This document shows, piece after piece, positions 1-15,187 of a stretch of DNA of 64,000 nt. The stretch's first letter is position 1. Every line of letters begins with the position of its first letter. Position numbers and translations under genes: made by a program. Origin of the DNA: Sacculina carcini (Eukaryota; Arthropoda; Thecostraca; Sacculinidae); assembly GCA_916048095.2 (NCBI GenBank), contig OU696580.1, forward strand, positions 8,834,243-8,898,242. The letters run 5' to 3'. The notes beneath the pieces are model-generated. The model was not told the origin of the DNA. It saw nothing but the letters and a program-made list of their open reading frames with translations, and searched no databases.

Positions 1-1331
1 ACACACTAACACTAACACACACATTAACACTAACACACAGTACCACTAACACACACATTAACACTAACACACTAACACACACACACACACACACAGATAG
101 AAACACACTATACTCTTGAGAAAACTAGCTTTCGTTATAGATGTATATATAAATGGAATTGTTCGAGTAGTAGAACCACAATGGCCGTAAATATATAATC
201 ATTCAAGAGAGGGAAATTGATATTTATGGGCATAAGGAGACGAGACAATCCGAGCCCAGCTCACTTCCCGTAAACACAACTAGGTGAATTAGGTAAATAC
301 ACACATACACACACACACAAACACAGATAGAAATACACACACACACAAACACAGATAGAAATACACACACACACAAACACAGATAGAAATACACACACAC
401 AAACACAGATAGAAATACACGCACTATTGTGTTTCGGTCATGTTTGTCTCATTGTCATATTGGAGAGCATTTTGTCTGTGTGTTGTTTCGTCGTCAGGAG
501 ACTTATTTAGCGTAATAACCCGAGTATAATCAGCTCCCATATTCGTGCCAAATTTCAACATTAAAAGTTGGGGCAGCAGCATTATACTTGAGTATGTGAG
601 AAATCACAGTTTACAAAGTCAAATTCTGTGTAAGCGGAAATCAAATTATGTTAGAATTTTTATTGGTACGTTTGTCGTATTTTATCAATCAATATAATAC
701 ATAAACTATCTAATTATAATACAAAACTATCTAATTTAATCAATCAATATAATATATATATCTGAAAACTTAGGTGGAGCGTTGTACTTGGGTATATAAA
801 AACACCAGTTTTTCAATTAAAACGTGGAGGGCACATTATACTTGGGTAATCATTATACTTGGGTAAGCATAATACTTGGGTAATCACTATACTTGGGTAA
901 TCATTATACTTGGGTAATCATTATACCTGGGTAATCATTATACCTGGGTAATCACTATACTTGGGCAAGCATTATACTTGGGTAAGCATAATACTTGGGT
1001 AATCATTATACTTGGGTAAGCATTATACTTGGGTAAGCATTATACTTGGGTAAGCATTATACTTGGGTAATCATTATACTTGGGTAAGCATTATACTTGG
1101 GTAAGCATTATACTTGGGTAATCATTATACTTGGGTAATCATTATACTTGGGTAAGCATTATACTTGGGTAATCACTATACTTGGGTAAGCATTATACTT
1201 GGGTAAGCATTATACTTGGGCAAGCATAATACTTGGGTAATCACTATACTTGGGTAATGACGGTATCTTCATTTGCCGGCGTCCACGTGGTATTGGACCA
1301 TGTCACGCGCACGTGTGTGTGTGTGTGTCAG
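1..1331. repeat. Intronic/upstream repeats: CA-rich tracts, 28-bp array, 17-bp minisatellite
   Basis: Upstream of the first visible PRKD exon, no coding exon is recognisable. Bases 1-100 are ACACTA-type repeats. About 300-420 holds some four copies of a 28-bp unit (ACACAC.. then AAACACAGATAGAAAT). About 831-1258 is a 17-bp minisatellite with core ATTATACTTGGGTAA and the variable ending GC or TC. The same core occurs once near 39145 and, as a variant, near 580. Probably an intron of PRKD. Confidence 0.7.
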
Positions 1332-4982
<3,651 letters not shown>

Positions 4983-5054
4983 TTGTTAATTGTAACACGA
5001 ACAACAACAACATTGAACAAGATCAACAAACTTGGCAATACGCAAAGTCTCAGC

Positions 5055-5335
5055 CAGTGGTTCTCAACCTGTTTGTGTGCGAAATTCCCCTGTCTGGTGG
5101 GGAATGGAAGAGTTGTCAAGTGGGAAGTTAAAGGTCGCACAGAACAGGACAACTATGTGTGTTTTATCAATTTAAATTCGTTCATTTTTGTTTCTAATAA
5201 CCTCTAATGACATTTACCTTGATGTAACAATTGATTTTATTGAATTTATCAGCGCTGTGTTGTGTGAAAAATGAAGATGAGATGACTCGTATTAAGAAGT
5301 GGGGAATCAGTGAGAAATAAGGTTAAGAACCACTG
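5055..5335. mobile_element. hAT-type MITE, copy 1
   Basis: A 281-bp element with terminal inverted repeats CAGTGGTTCTCAACC and GGTTAAGAACCACTG, typical of non-autonomous hAT elements. It has no coding capacity. The flanking 8-mers (GTCTCAGC and CTATAGAT) do not match, so the target-site duplication is lost or the ends are slightly off. A sequence relative in inverted orientation lies at 46043-46296. Confidence 0.85.
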
Positions 5336-6084
5336 CTATAGATGATGAACAAGAAAAAAGCAATGGTACGGTACTTTTTCTTTATTCTTTTATTCTTTAT
5401 GAATATTTTAGTTCTACTCCTCCGGAGGAGCTCGCAGAACGAATAATTTCTCTGCTTATATATAATCGCCTGTTTCCTCTGTGTTCGTTGTGTAGTTGTC
5501 ACTTGTCAGTGTTCTGACTTTATCTTGTCGTTGAGGCTAGTATGGTGTGTATTTTAGTGTGTGTTAAATGTGTTAAGTTTTATATGTATAATTCCATGTG
5601 TTCACGGGTGTTTATCAGCGCACATATTGTTCTGGATGTGGAGTATTTTATGAGGCGTTATGCGTGTTTGCATGATGAAAGTATTTGCTGGCGGTTGTTT
5701 GAACGTGACTTGTTTTGTCAAGCACTCCCTGTGTGTGTTGCGGCATTAACGGTTTTTGTGTCGCATTTGTCTACAAAACTATTTGACAGCTATTTACATT
5801 CTTAATGTCGTTGTTGTTTGTTGGTGGTGGTGCACGATATTTGCTATATTTTATATTTTTCTATTTGTATATTTCTACGTGTGACCATTGTTATGATTAC
5901 GTCATATGAGATTAATTTTTTACTCGTTTTCTATTTGACATTCGTTCATAATGATTCTTTCAAATACGCACAAATTCTCATTCTATTTTTATTGTAACAT
6001 CCATATTTTTGCGAAAATATTCGTACAATAAATTTTTTCTACCAATTTTATTCAGTTGAATAATTCATGTCTATGAGATGAATT
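5336..6084. other. Convergent intergenic spacer PRKD / ATXN10
   Basis: The two genes are tail to tail. I see no exon. Poly(A) signals occur on both strands: AATAAA at 6027-6032 (+) and AATAAA at 6052-6047 (-), the latter 33 nt after the ATXN10 stop and probably its signal. One open stretch (5542-5805) has no recognisable similarity and I do not call it a gene. Confidence 0.6.
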
Positions 6085-7521
6085 TTAATTCGAGGAGGTG
6101 GTATGTGGTGAATGATCACGTGTTAGTTTGATCTTTCCATCCACACAATCAGCCGATATTCCGAGTTGTGCGAGTTGTGAGGCGGCTTGTGGAGTTAGTT
6201 GAGTCATTTGCAGTTGAGAAATGACAGACTGGTTGTGCGGACAGTTCATACATAAACAACGCAGCCCCAGCACACTCCACTGTTGTAGTAGTGGTTGTCT
6301 CGCGTCCAAACAACAACACTCCATCAACACACCCAGTACTGGCGTCGCGATCAACTGCATTCTCCCCACATCCCCTCCTTCTCCGTCCTTCATCTCTCCA
6401 CTCCGGTCGCCAACCAAATTCACCAGCAGACGAGTGAGTTGGCTCTTGAAGCCGTAGGTGGGCTGGTGTGGTGGCTGATGGTCGATGGTGCGGGCGAGCG
6501 GAGATGTCAGTTTTACTACGGTGAACTGACTGTCCTTCAGTTTGCTGGCCTCGTGAAACACTTTTAATAGTCGGCAGCACGTGTGTAGAGTGGAGAGAGC
6601 AAGAGAGTGGAGACACAACTCTGTCCTGGCAGTCATCACAGCCAGAAGTTCTGTTATCTGTCTCAACCTGGTCAAGTGTAACTGATCGTGCTGACAAGAT
6701 GCGCGCTTCACTGACACGACTTCAGGATCATCGAGATACGGTGTTGCGAGTTCAGTGAACTTGGTCGCCAAATCAGCTACGCACTGATGCGTCAAGAATC
6801 TGGCGTCTTGCTCCACGCACGCCATCACAGAGTCTCGCACCGTGTAGCTCTGCTCGATGCTGGCAGCCAGCAAAACACTCACCAGATGAGTGCGACACAA
6901 CTGCTCCGTGGCTAGAATAGCGAACTCACAATCCCGCTCTATCAACTGCACCAGACGCCTGGCGATCAACTCAGCAAACTCGCGCATGCTGGTAATCTGT
7001 TCAAGCACGTGGTTATTTTTCATCAGATGATAGACAATCATACACGTGCAATTGTTCACTTTCAGATCGGTGTGTTGCAGCAAATAGGTGAGTTGACCGC
7101 TGAAGATATTCCAGAGATCGAGACCAAGTGAACTGTCACACACCAGGAAATTGGCCAGCATTTGCACAAGACAACGCAACAGCCGAGGATTATCACTGCG
7201 CCTAGCCACCAACAAGACACGACTGATTTTCTGCAGAAAGACGCCGGGTGTGCAAAGGTGGCCAGCGATGCCAGGGAACACAACCACTGCATTCCTCATA
7301 CACCGCATAACTCCCACACAAACCTCCACTGCCATCTCCGTCTCGGTGTGTTCCTCGAGAATCTCGTCAAACGGCAACTCGCCAACGCTGACGATATCAC
7401 GCAGCTCGACTCGAGGAGGATGTGATGTGAGTCTCGTGAAAATATCGAGTAATTTACTATGAAGCAGTGCTAATGACAGACAACCGTCCACAAGACAATT
7501 ATCACGTGAAAAAGCCATCAT
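6085..7521 (-). CDS. ATXN10: Ataxin-10
   Basis: Single-exon gene of 478 aa, close to the vertebrate length of about 475. Ataxin-10 is a cytoplasmic armadillo-like protein linked to neuritogenesis and cytokinesis. The C-terminal ataxin-10 domain is recognisable: YGFKSQLTRLLVNLVGDRSG, then QPLLQQWSVLGLRCLCMN, NQSVISQLQ and LGISADCVDGKIKL. Helical leucine-rich repeats fill the rest (for example VNNCTCMIVYHLMKNN). The start is the first of two adjacent ATGs. A poly(A) signal lies 33 nt after the stop. Its start is only 38 nt from the stop of the upstream same-strand YAE1 gene, which is unusually close for independent animal genes. The vertebrate gene has introns and this one has none. Confidence 0.88.
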   Translation of the reverse strand: MMAFSRDNCLVDGCLSLALLHSKLLDIFTRLTSHPPRVELRDIVSVGELPFDEILEEHTETEMAVEVCVGVMRCMRNAVVVFPGIAGHLCTPGVFLQKISRVLLVARRSDNPRLLRCLVQMLANFLVCDSSLGLDLWNIFSGQLTYLLQHTDLKVNNCTCMIVYHLMKNNHVLEQITSMREFAELIARRLVQLIERDCEFAILATEQLCRTHLVSVLLAASIEQSYTVRDSVMACVEQDARFLTHQCVADLATKFTELATPYLDDPEVVSVKRASCQHDQLHLTRLRQITELLAVMTARTELCLHSLALSTLHTCCRLLKVFHEASKLKDSQFTVVKLTSPLARTIDHQPPHQPTYGFKSQLTRLLVNLVGDRSGEMKDGEGGDVGRMQLIATPVLGVLMECCCLDARQPLLQQWSVLGLRCLCMNCPHNQSVISQLQMTQLTPQAASQLAQLGISADCVDGKIKLTRDHSPHTTSSN

Positions 7522-7559
7522 TATTGTCTCGCTGACACGTCACAATCAGTCGTGAGTTG
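7522..7559 (-). promoter_or_regulatory. 38-nt intercistronic spacer with a 3' splice-like AG
   Basis: The spacer lies between the YAE1 stop and the ATXN10 ATG. On the minus strand it reads GTGACGTGTCAG, then CGAGACAATA, then ATG. The AG is at 7533-7532, 10 nt before the start. It would suit a trans-splice acceptor of a downstream operon gene. This is an inference from spacing and one motif. Confidence 0.4.
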
Positions 7560-8212
7560 TCACGAATCAAGCAGTTGGTCGAGCGAGTCCATCATAGCGT
7601 CCACTTTAGCCGGCAGTGATTCGGTGAATTGTTCGCAGTCCGATGTTCGACCGGTGACAACCAGCTGTTTTTCTTGCTGTTTTATGCTGTCTATCAAACG
7701 CTCGGCCTGTTGAAACACTTGCTGATGATGACGTCGATCACAAACAGCTCGTTTTTGCACAACCTGTTTCACCAGAAAACATTTGGCGCTGAGCAAAAAC
7801 GAAATGCACACTCACTCAGCAATGCAGTAGAACTTCTAGTCATCTAGCAACTGTACACACACTCACCTCAAACGTCCTCTGCACGAAGACAGCGGGTAAC
7901 ACGTTCTATAGCCCCTTGAGAAACCTTCATCAAAGTACTCCTGACTGTGTTTTTGTTCTGAACTCAAGCGACCTTCAATATACCCTTCCTGCAACAATAG
8001 AACGTGTATATGCAATGTTTAAATGTTGAAATATAATTTGTTCATTCAACAGAATGGAGCTGAATATATTGTCAATTTAGTATCATCAGACAAAGTAGTT
8101 TTGGGCTAGCTACTACCTTGCGCAGTCTTTCAGATTGTCTTGCATAATCACGACCCTCTAGTTGGGATAAATCTGTATTTTCATCAAACACACTATCATC
8201 AGCTTGCTCCAT
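7560..8212 (-). CDS. YAE1: YAE1-type Fe-S/ABCE1 maturation factor (deca-GX3 protein)
   Basis: Three exons: 8212-8117, 7988-7867 and 7788-7560, giving 148 aa (human about 226). The N-terminus SVFDENTDLSQLEGRDY resembles the VFDEE-type start of animal YAE1. Exon 2 carries the deca-GX3 signature of spaced glycines: GYIEGRLSSEQKHSQEYFDE, then GFSRGYRT and GRL. The C-terminal exon is a helical segment. In yeast and human, YAE1 acts with LTO1 as an adaptor delivering Fe-S clusters to the ribosome-recycling ATPase ABCE1. The splice borders are canonical and the phases agree (0, 2). An in-frame stop upstream of the chosen ATG supports the start. It is head-to-head with SLC25A22 and immediately upstream of ATXN10. 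Confidence 0.82.
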
Positions 8213-8672
8213 CAACCCAGAAAAATCTTCATCAGTTTAATCGCCGCAGATTTCTGAAACGCATGTACAATTGATACAGCTTTAAATTGACTAATTTACA
8301 GAGAAAAAAGAACTATCCCTCGCGCTCAGCCCAAACCGAAGCAAGCGACGAAACATTTAGCTGCGCGAAACGTCGCAACACATGCGCCCTAACACAACTG
8401 CGCAATAGTTGTCTACGATATTTGCACCCTGACTTTAGGCAAATATTTTAATTGCTCATCTGTTTTTTTGTTACTCTTCACGTACCACCTCGAGAACTAA
8501 AGTAAAATGATTTAGGATGGTCAGATACAAAGTGTTTGTTGCATTGAGGCTGTATGTCATTTAATTAATTTCGGAAGAGTACATTTCCTTGCATTTATAA
8601 CTCTGTTAGAAGGATTATTTCGAATTTGTTTTCATACATTTGTTGTTTTTTTGCCTTGCAGATTATATCACG
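8213..8672. promoter_or_regulatory. Divergent 460-bp spacer, likely bidirectional promoter YAE1 / SLC25A22
   Basis: The two start codons face away from each other across 460 bp, and I find no other gene between them. No TATA box is obvious. The call rests on geometry only. A 5' UTR intron acceptor (TTTTTTGCCTTGCAG) lies just before the SLC25A22 start. Confidence 0.5.
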
Positions 8673-11335
8673 ATGACTTCTGTTAACTCCACATCCAGCC
8701 AAACCACTTTCAGGTATTTTGTGATTCGTTAACGAAAACAATAGCATATGCTACATTACAACCTTTTTAGTGCGCTAATGGGTTAAATTTGTGAGTGAGG
8801 CTTATTATTGCTCAGTGCTGCTGTTGAAATTGTCCTGTGTATTCTGACGATTCACAGTTTTCTCTTGTCGTATTACACGCCGGTTAATGAATGATCTGTT
8901 TTGGTTCAGACTGCTTCCCAAGGTGATCAACGGCGGAATAGCCGGTATAATCGGCGTCACTTGCGTCTTCCCTCTGGATCTGGTGAAGACGAGACTGCAG
9001 AATCAACAGATCGGCCCGAATGGAGAACGCGTCTACAACTCAATGTACCAGTGCATGTTCCTCTACCTATCATTACTCACAGTTACTCACAGTTACTCAC
9101 AGTTGAGCTTCTGGAAGAGGCAGTTATGCCTGTGACTCCAGCTCAGTATCCTGATCGACGTTTAATGGTCGGCCGTGCTCCGCGGTTTTTTGCGCTCTAT
9201 AATTATAAAACTGTGCCTGGCCTTTCCATGCTCTGTCTAGTCGTGATTCAAACTGAATTACTGTTTCCGCATTCACCATTCACTCGGGCAAAATTGCTAT
9301 GTATTTTTATTATGATTATTATCAGACGAAACGAACAGTGCCATAGGAGGAGCGCCAGATTAGAAGATATTTCATCAAGTTTTCAGAAGTTTCACCGTTG
9401 TTGTGTTGTGTGATTTTGTATGGTGCGATAGATAGAGTGTGTGTGAGCGTGTTAGTGTACCTGATTGTGTGTAGTTTACTGTGTTCATAGGTGTGTGTTT
9501 GTATGTGTGTATGAGTGTCACGCTGTGAATTGTCCATGCCCGCGGCGGCGAGCGAGTGACCGGCTCGCCGCTGATTGGTTGTGGCGGTGGATGAGGACTG
9601 TGCGTGTGTGTGTGTGTGTGTGTGATCCCGTGTGTCTCGGTGTGAGCGTATGTGGGACAATGATGCCCACGCGCGCCTGTCTATAAATACAGTTTTTTTA
9701 CAGTGTGTACAAACATTGTCTTGTACACACTGTCTCTTTCTCTCAACAACTGTATCAATTGTACAGTAAGTTAACCAGTTCTGTCATAGATGAACATGTC
9801 AATACTAGTTGATTTTTGTACCAAGATCTGTTTTCTTGTTTGTTTATTGTTAATTATTGATTTATATCTGTACAGTAACAACTGAATCACTACAACACAC
9901 CAAGATTCTCTCTAACACACACGATAATTCCTCTCAACCAACTTCAAACCTCCTCCGATTATCGTTTATTCCAATTACGACAAAATGTAAACAACAATAT
10001 CACGTGACATATTGACCAATACACCTCTCTTTCATATTAACATCTAAATAGACTGGCAATATCGTAGTGAGTTTTAGCTGGGTGTTGATATTTCTTGTAT
10101 ACCACTGCAGGTTGGACTGTTTCAAGAAGACGTACCGGGCCGAGGGGTACCTGGGAATGTACCGCGGCTCTGCTGTTAACATTGTGCTCATCACGCCCGA
10201 GAAAGCCATCAAACTGACTGCCAACGACTTCTTCAGACATAACTTCACCGACAAAAATGGGTTCGCGGTGCACTTACACACATACACACATACACACACA
10301 CTTACACACATACACACATACACACACTTACACACATACACTTACACACATACACACATACACACACTTACACACATACACTTACACACATACACACATA
10401 CACACACTTACACACATACACTTACACACTTACACACATACACTTACACACTTACACACATTATTGGTGAACATTATTGGTGAGCATTATTGGTGGGCCG
10501 CGTGTTTGATACTAAGAGGGGATGAGATGATATACGATAAGATGGGATGGTTGGGTTGGGTTTGGTAGGATTGCGTCAGGTTATGTTGGGTTTAATATGA
10601 ATGCGGAATATAATGTATGTATATAAATGTATATGAATGTATGTATATGAATTGTTTTGCAGTAAATATTATACAGGTAAAAGTATAATAATACTTGTGC
10701 AAATGATGTTAAGTTATACATATATTTTGTGAATGTTGAATGTTGAAAATGTTTCATTTCTCATCATTATTCATTATTTCGTGTTTGAGTTATGAATTTT
10801 TCCGTACGATGGGCAGGCTTAAATATGATGCTATTTGAGGGAAATATTTTTTTCAATAAAAAAATAAAAATATAAAATATTATAATAAAATAAAAATAAT
10901 ATTAAAATAAAAATATTCACCTTTATACTTTTCTATTAGATAAGACTTTTAATGGGTTTACTTTTTAATTTTTTATTTGTATCTCTTATTTTTTAATTGA
11001 ATATTTATTTTATTGTATGAATTGTTCTGCACGACGGGCGGGTTTTAAGGCTAGTAATAAATGAATAAACAATAAACAATTCATCCGATAACACTCATAA
11101 CGTCACACTCCGCCCACACTCCTCAATAAATAACAACAATAAACAATAAATAAATGTTATTCATGATGGTGGTGTTAACGACCAAATGCTGATGATATGA
11201 AATTAGCGATGAACTAAGAATAATTTTATATCTTCTTTGTGTATTCTTCCTTCTATTAAGTAAAGTAAATTGCTTTATTGTACTCCAATAAGTTGGCTTT
11301 TCAGTACAATTTCAATCAATCAATGTATATATATG

Positions 11336-11398
<63 letters not shown>

Positions 11399-14192
11399 TC
11401 GCACTCTCACTGACAAATAATTGCCCATATATGCATACTTACACGGTATTTATATATGACATCAAATGACACTTGCAGACAAACATATATACACACACTC
11501 ACACACACAGACACACACAAACATAAGCACATACTAGGAAGAAAATACACCATACATGAATCTAGCAGCATCATAATTCAGCCTCTTTCTTCCAGCCTCA
11601 GTTCTGATTGAAGGATAAACTAGTATGTGTGTGTGTGTGTGTTGTTAGGAGATTGTCGTTGGTGAGGGAGATGATGGCGGGCGGTAGTGCTGGATTATGT
11701 CAGGTCGTCGTGACCACGCCAATGGAGCTGCTCAAAATACAACTGCAAGATGCCGGACGCCTGGCTACGCTCAATAAAAACGCAGGTGCTGTGCTGTGTA
11801 TTATGGCAGTGTTTCAAGTGAGGTGCCATCACACACTGGTCACGAGAATTAGCACGATACACAGCCATAAACTGGACTTCTCTGTTTCATCTGTATGTTC
11901 ACATCGAGAATTTAATATCTTAGGTTGATATGTTTGTGAAGTGATGTGAGAGGTTTAGTGTTCAAGTATTCACGTGCTTGTGGTGCTGACATCGTGCTGG
12001 TTGTCATGGTGATTATGGCAGGTGGTGGTGGCGGGGCCGTGGTCTCCTCGCCTCCTTCAGCTCGTCGTATAGCGCTGCAGTTGGTGCGTGAGAGAGGAGT
12101 AGTGGGTTTGTACCGAGGCACAGGAGCTACGGCACTGCGGGATGTCTCATTCAGCTGTGTCTATTTTCCACTGTTTGCTCATCTGAACCGACTGGGACCG
12201 CGCAAAAACGACGGCTCAGGTCTCACACACTGATACACATACTGATACATACACATTGATACATACATTGACTCACATATCACATACTCACTGATACACA
12301 CACATTGATACAATGATACACACACATTGATACACACACACACACTCACACACACTGACACATACACACTGACACACACACATTGATACACTGATACATA
12401 CATTGATACAATGACACATATACACTGACACACTGACACATACACTGACACTGATACACACACATTGATAAACTGACACATACACTGACACACTGATACA
12501 CACATTGATACACTGATACATACATTGATACACTGATACACACATTGATACACTGATACACACATTGATACATACACACTGATACACACACACATTGATA
12601 CACTGATACATACATTGATACACTGATACACACATTGATACACTGATACACACATTGATACATACACACTGATACACTGATACACACACACATTGATACA
12701 CTGATACATACATTTACACACTGACACACATTCACACACAAGACACACACACACACAAGACGATTATTTCTGCTTTGATTAATGAGTGCCGGTTTATAAG
12801 AGGATTGCTAAATAAACTGTTGCAGAACTATAACTGAATCGTGGTTGCAGTTTCAATAAGCCTTTCCAGGAAGGTGCCGGATTATTAGAGCCTGGCGGAT
12901 TATTTTTCAACCCATACCTGAGCCTGCCGGATTATTAGAGCCTGTCGGATAAATAGAACATTTACGGTAAATGTCTGTATGTGTGTGTGTGTGCGTTGAC
13001 GGGTGTAGGTGAGGCTGTGTTTTGGTGTTCATTTTTGGCTGGTTGTGTGGCCGGCTCCATGGCTGCTCTCGCAGTTAATCCATTCGACGTGGTGAAGACA
13101 CGACTGCAAGTAATTAACAAGGCGGCAGGAGAGAGCTCCTACTCCGGCGTATCGCACGCATTCAGGTCATTCAGCATCCTCCACTCTCACTGATTATATG
13201 TGTTTTTTTATTGTTTAGAATATATTTGCCAAAACATAACAATACAACACGAAACAACTCACAATCATGATAACTAACATGACAAATAAATGTGTGTCGA
13301 TGTGTGTGTGTGTTTGTATGTCGATATGTGTATGTTTCGATGTGTTTGTGTTTGTATGTCTATATGTATGTGTCTATGTGTGTGTGTGTTTGTATGTCGA
13401 TGTGTATGTGTCGATGTGTGTGTGTGTGTTTTCATTGTTTAGAATATATTTGCCAAAACATAACAATACAACACGAAACAACTCACAATCATGAGAACTA
13501 ACATGACAAATAAATGTGTGTCGATGTGTGTGTGTTTGTGTGTCGATATGTGTATGTGTCGATGTGTGTGTGTTTGTATGTCTATATGTATGTGTCTATG
13601 TGTGTGTGTTTGTATGTCGATGTGTATGTGTCGATGTGTGTGTTTTTTTATTGTTTAGAATATATTTGCCAAAACATAACAATAAAACACGAAACAACTC
13701 ACAATCATGAGAACTAACATGCCAAAGACATGTGTGTTTGTGTTTGTATGTCGATATGTGTATGTGTCGATGTGTGTTTGTGTTTGTATGTCGATATGTG
13801 TATGTGTCGATGTATGTGTGTTTGTATGTCGATATGTGTATGTGTCGATGTGTGTGTTTGTGTTTGTATGTCGATATGTGTATGTCTCGATGTGTTTGTG
13901 TTTGTATGTCGATATGTGTATGTGTCTATGTGTGTTTGTATGTCGGTGTATGCTTATCCTATCGTGTTAATTGGTGCGTTTTATGTCGATGTGTGTGTAT
14001 GTGTTGATGTGTTTCTATGTGTGTGTGTGTGTGTGTCCGTGTGTGTATTGCAGTATGATTTTGCGCACGGAAGGGGTGCGTGCTTTCTTCAAGGGTGGTG
14101 CTTGTCGTATGATCGTCATAGCTCCATTGTTTGGCATTGCGCAAACTGTCTATTATTTCGGAGTGGCCGAGAAATTGTTGAACGTGCGTTAG
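8673..14192 (+). CDS. SLC25A22: Mitochondrial glutamate carrier (SLC25A22/SLC25A18-type)
   Basis: Seven exons: 8673-8713, 8910-9050, 10111-10260, 11649-11785, 12022-12219, 13009-13165 and 14054-14192. All phases agree and total 963 nt = 320 aa (human GC1 323). It is an inner-membrane glutamate/H+ symporter. Three mitochondrial-carrier repeats are visible with signatures [20 protein letters not shown] and [10 protein letters not shown], each followed by the G-rich second half ([30 protein letters not shown]). GC-type hallmarks are [27 protein letters not shown] and [15 protein letters not shown]. The start codon opens a short 14-residue leader. Intron 3 and intron 5 begin with AC-rich arrays and end with GT repeats at the acceptor. 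Intron 6 is filled with tandem repeats. Confidence 0.95.
10261..11648. repeat. SLC25A22 intron 3: AC array, AT-rich middle, dispersed repeat, (AT)n, GT acceptor tract
   Basis: The intron starts GTTCGC. From 10268 to 10460 it is ACACATACACACTT-type repeats, followed by short repeats of ATTATTGGTGA. About 10600-11250 is AT-rich with TGTATGTATATGAA and AATAAA runs. The dispersed repeat also seen at 4163 spans 11262-11620, interrupted by (AT)n at 11334-11396 and CA tracts. It ends in (GT) then TTGTTAG at the acceptor. Confidence 0.8.
12220..13008. repeat. SLC25A22 intron 5: ACACTGATACA minisatellite, GT-rich acceptor
   Basis: After the donor, roughly 530 bp (12225-12760) repeat ACA(C)TGATACACA/ACATTGATACA units. 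A small inner repeat GCCGGATTATTAGAGCCTG occurs twice near 12870-12950. The acceptor is preceded by TGTATGTGTGTGTGTGTGCG. Translations of the array are not genes. Confidence 0.85.
13201..13945. repeat. SLC25A22 intron 6: about 213-bp tandem duplication plus TATGTCGATATGTG minisatellite
   Basis: Two and a half copies of a block beginning TTTATTGTTTAGAATATATT start near 13203, 13431 and 13643. Each includes AAACAACTCACAATCATGA and then a TGTGTGTCGATGTG stretch. From 13735 to 13945 the GTCGATATGTGTATGT unit alone continues. Confidence 0.85.
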
Positions 14193-15187
14193 TTGGCCAG
14201 GCACCTCGTGCACACACGCAGATAAGTGTTGTTTTTGTTGAAATCTCGTGCGTCGGGTTGTTTATGAGCTTCTCTGGTAATTATTCTAATGTGAATTAGT
14301 CGTTGATTTTAGTTAAATTATCAATTTATTATATGTTGAATGAGTTTTATTTTAACATCGTGGGTATCGTGCTATTTTTTAGCTATTGTTTAATTGAATT
14401 ATTGAGGCTTGATGAGTTTTTTATCTGCGTTCAATCATGAAGAGGCTGTATTTTATGATTTATTGTCTCGCGCGCTCGTGCCATTTTCTTTATTATCACC
14501 TGTTATCGTTACCTCGTGTGAAAACTCTCGTGTACAATGATGAAACAATCATGTTTTGTAGTTTTATTTTACAAATCGAGCAGCACAAATTGAGTTCAGT
14601 ATCGAATTTATCGAACGCATGCATGGTATCAATATTAAGCAGTTGTTGTCGCAGTTGGTAATTCCTATCTAGAATTTCGTGTCTGTGTGTCTGTCTGTGT
14701 GTAATGTGTATGTTACTCTGTGCTACCATTTGTTCCAGCTAACCAATTCTTCCTTGTACAAACTCGTCGAATGACTCGGTTTCATGAGTTGATGTCGTAC
14801 TGACAGATGTGTGTATTATTCGCATGTTTATATATATAGACTGATGCCTGATAATCTCCCAGTACAGCGTTTAAGTGCAAATGTCGTCTGTATTCTTACA
14901 CACACAAAAAACTAGCAGACAAATCGCAAACACCGGCCTTTTGTGTTTTTTATGTGTCGGAAACATTTATCAGAGAAAAACTAGATCGATGATCGAGCTT
15001 TGACACTCAAAAATACGGCGTTGTTTTAGGAATTGTATCAGCCACTGACACATTCAGTTATCAAGCATGCGCCTCACTGACACTGTAAGTATTGTCCACA
15101 CATCTGCTTGAACCGGGCCAATATTGTGTGTGTGTAGCGACTGTGTGCAGTGTGGAGTCACAACAAGACAAGCAATCACCCCCCTGT
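14193..15187. other. Convergent intergenic spacer SLC25A22 / FOXN
   Basis: Tail-to-tail spacer of about 1 kb, AT-rich. I see no exon, RNA gene or named repeat. No clear AATAAA near either stop. Confidence 0.5.

Noticed and set aside
5542-5805. 87-aa frame between PRKD and ATXN10
   Set aside because: No recognisable domain, no splice or promoter context; AT-rich spacer.
12179-12756. Three long Cys-Val-Ser frames on the minus strand
   Set aside because: They are translations of the ACACTGATACA array in SLC25A22 intron 5.
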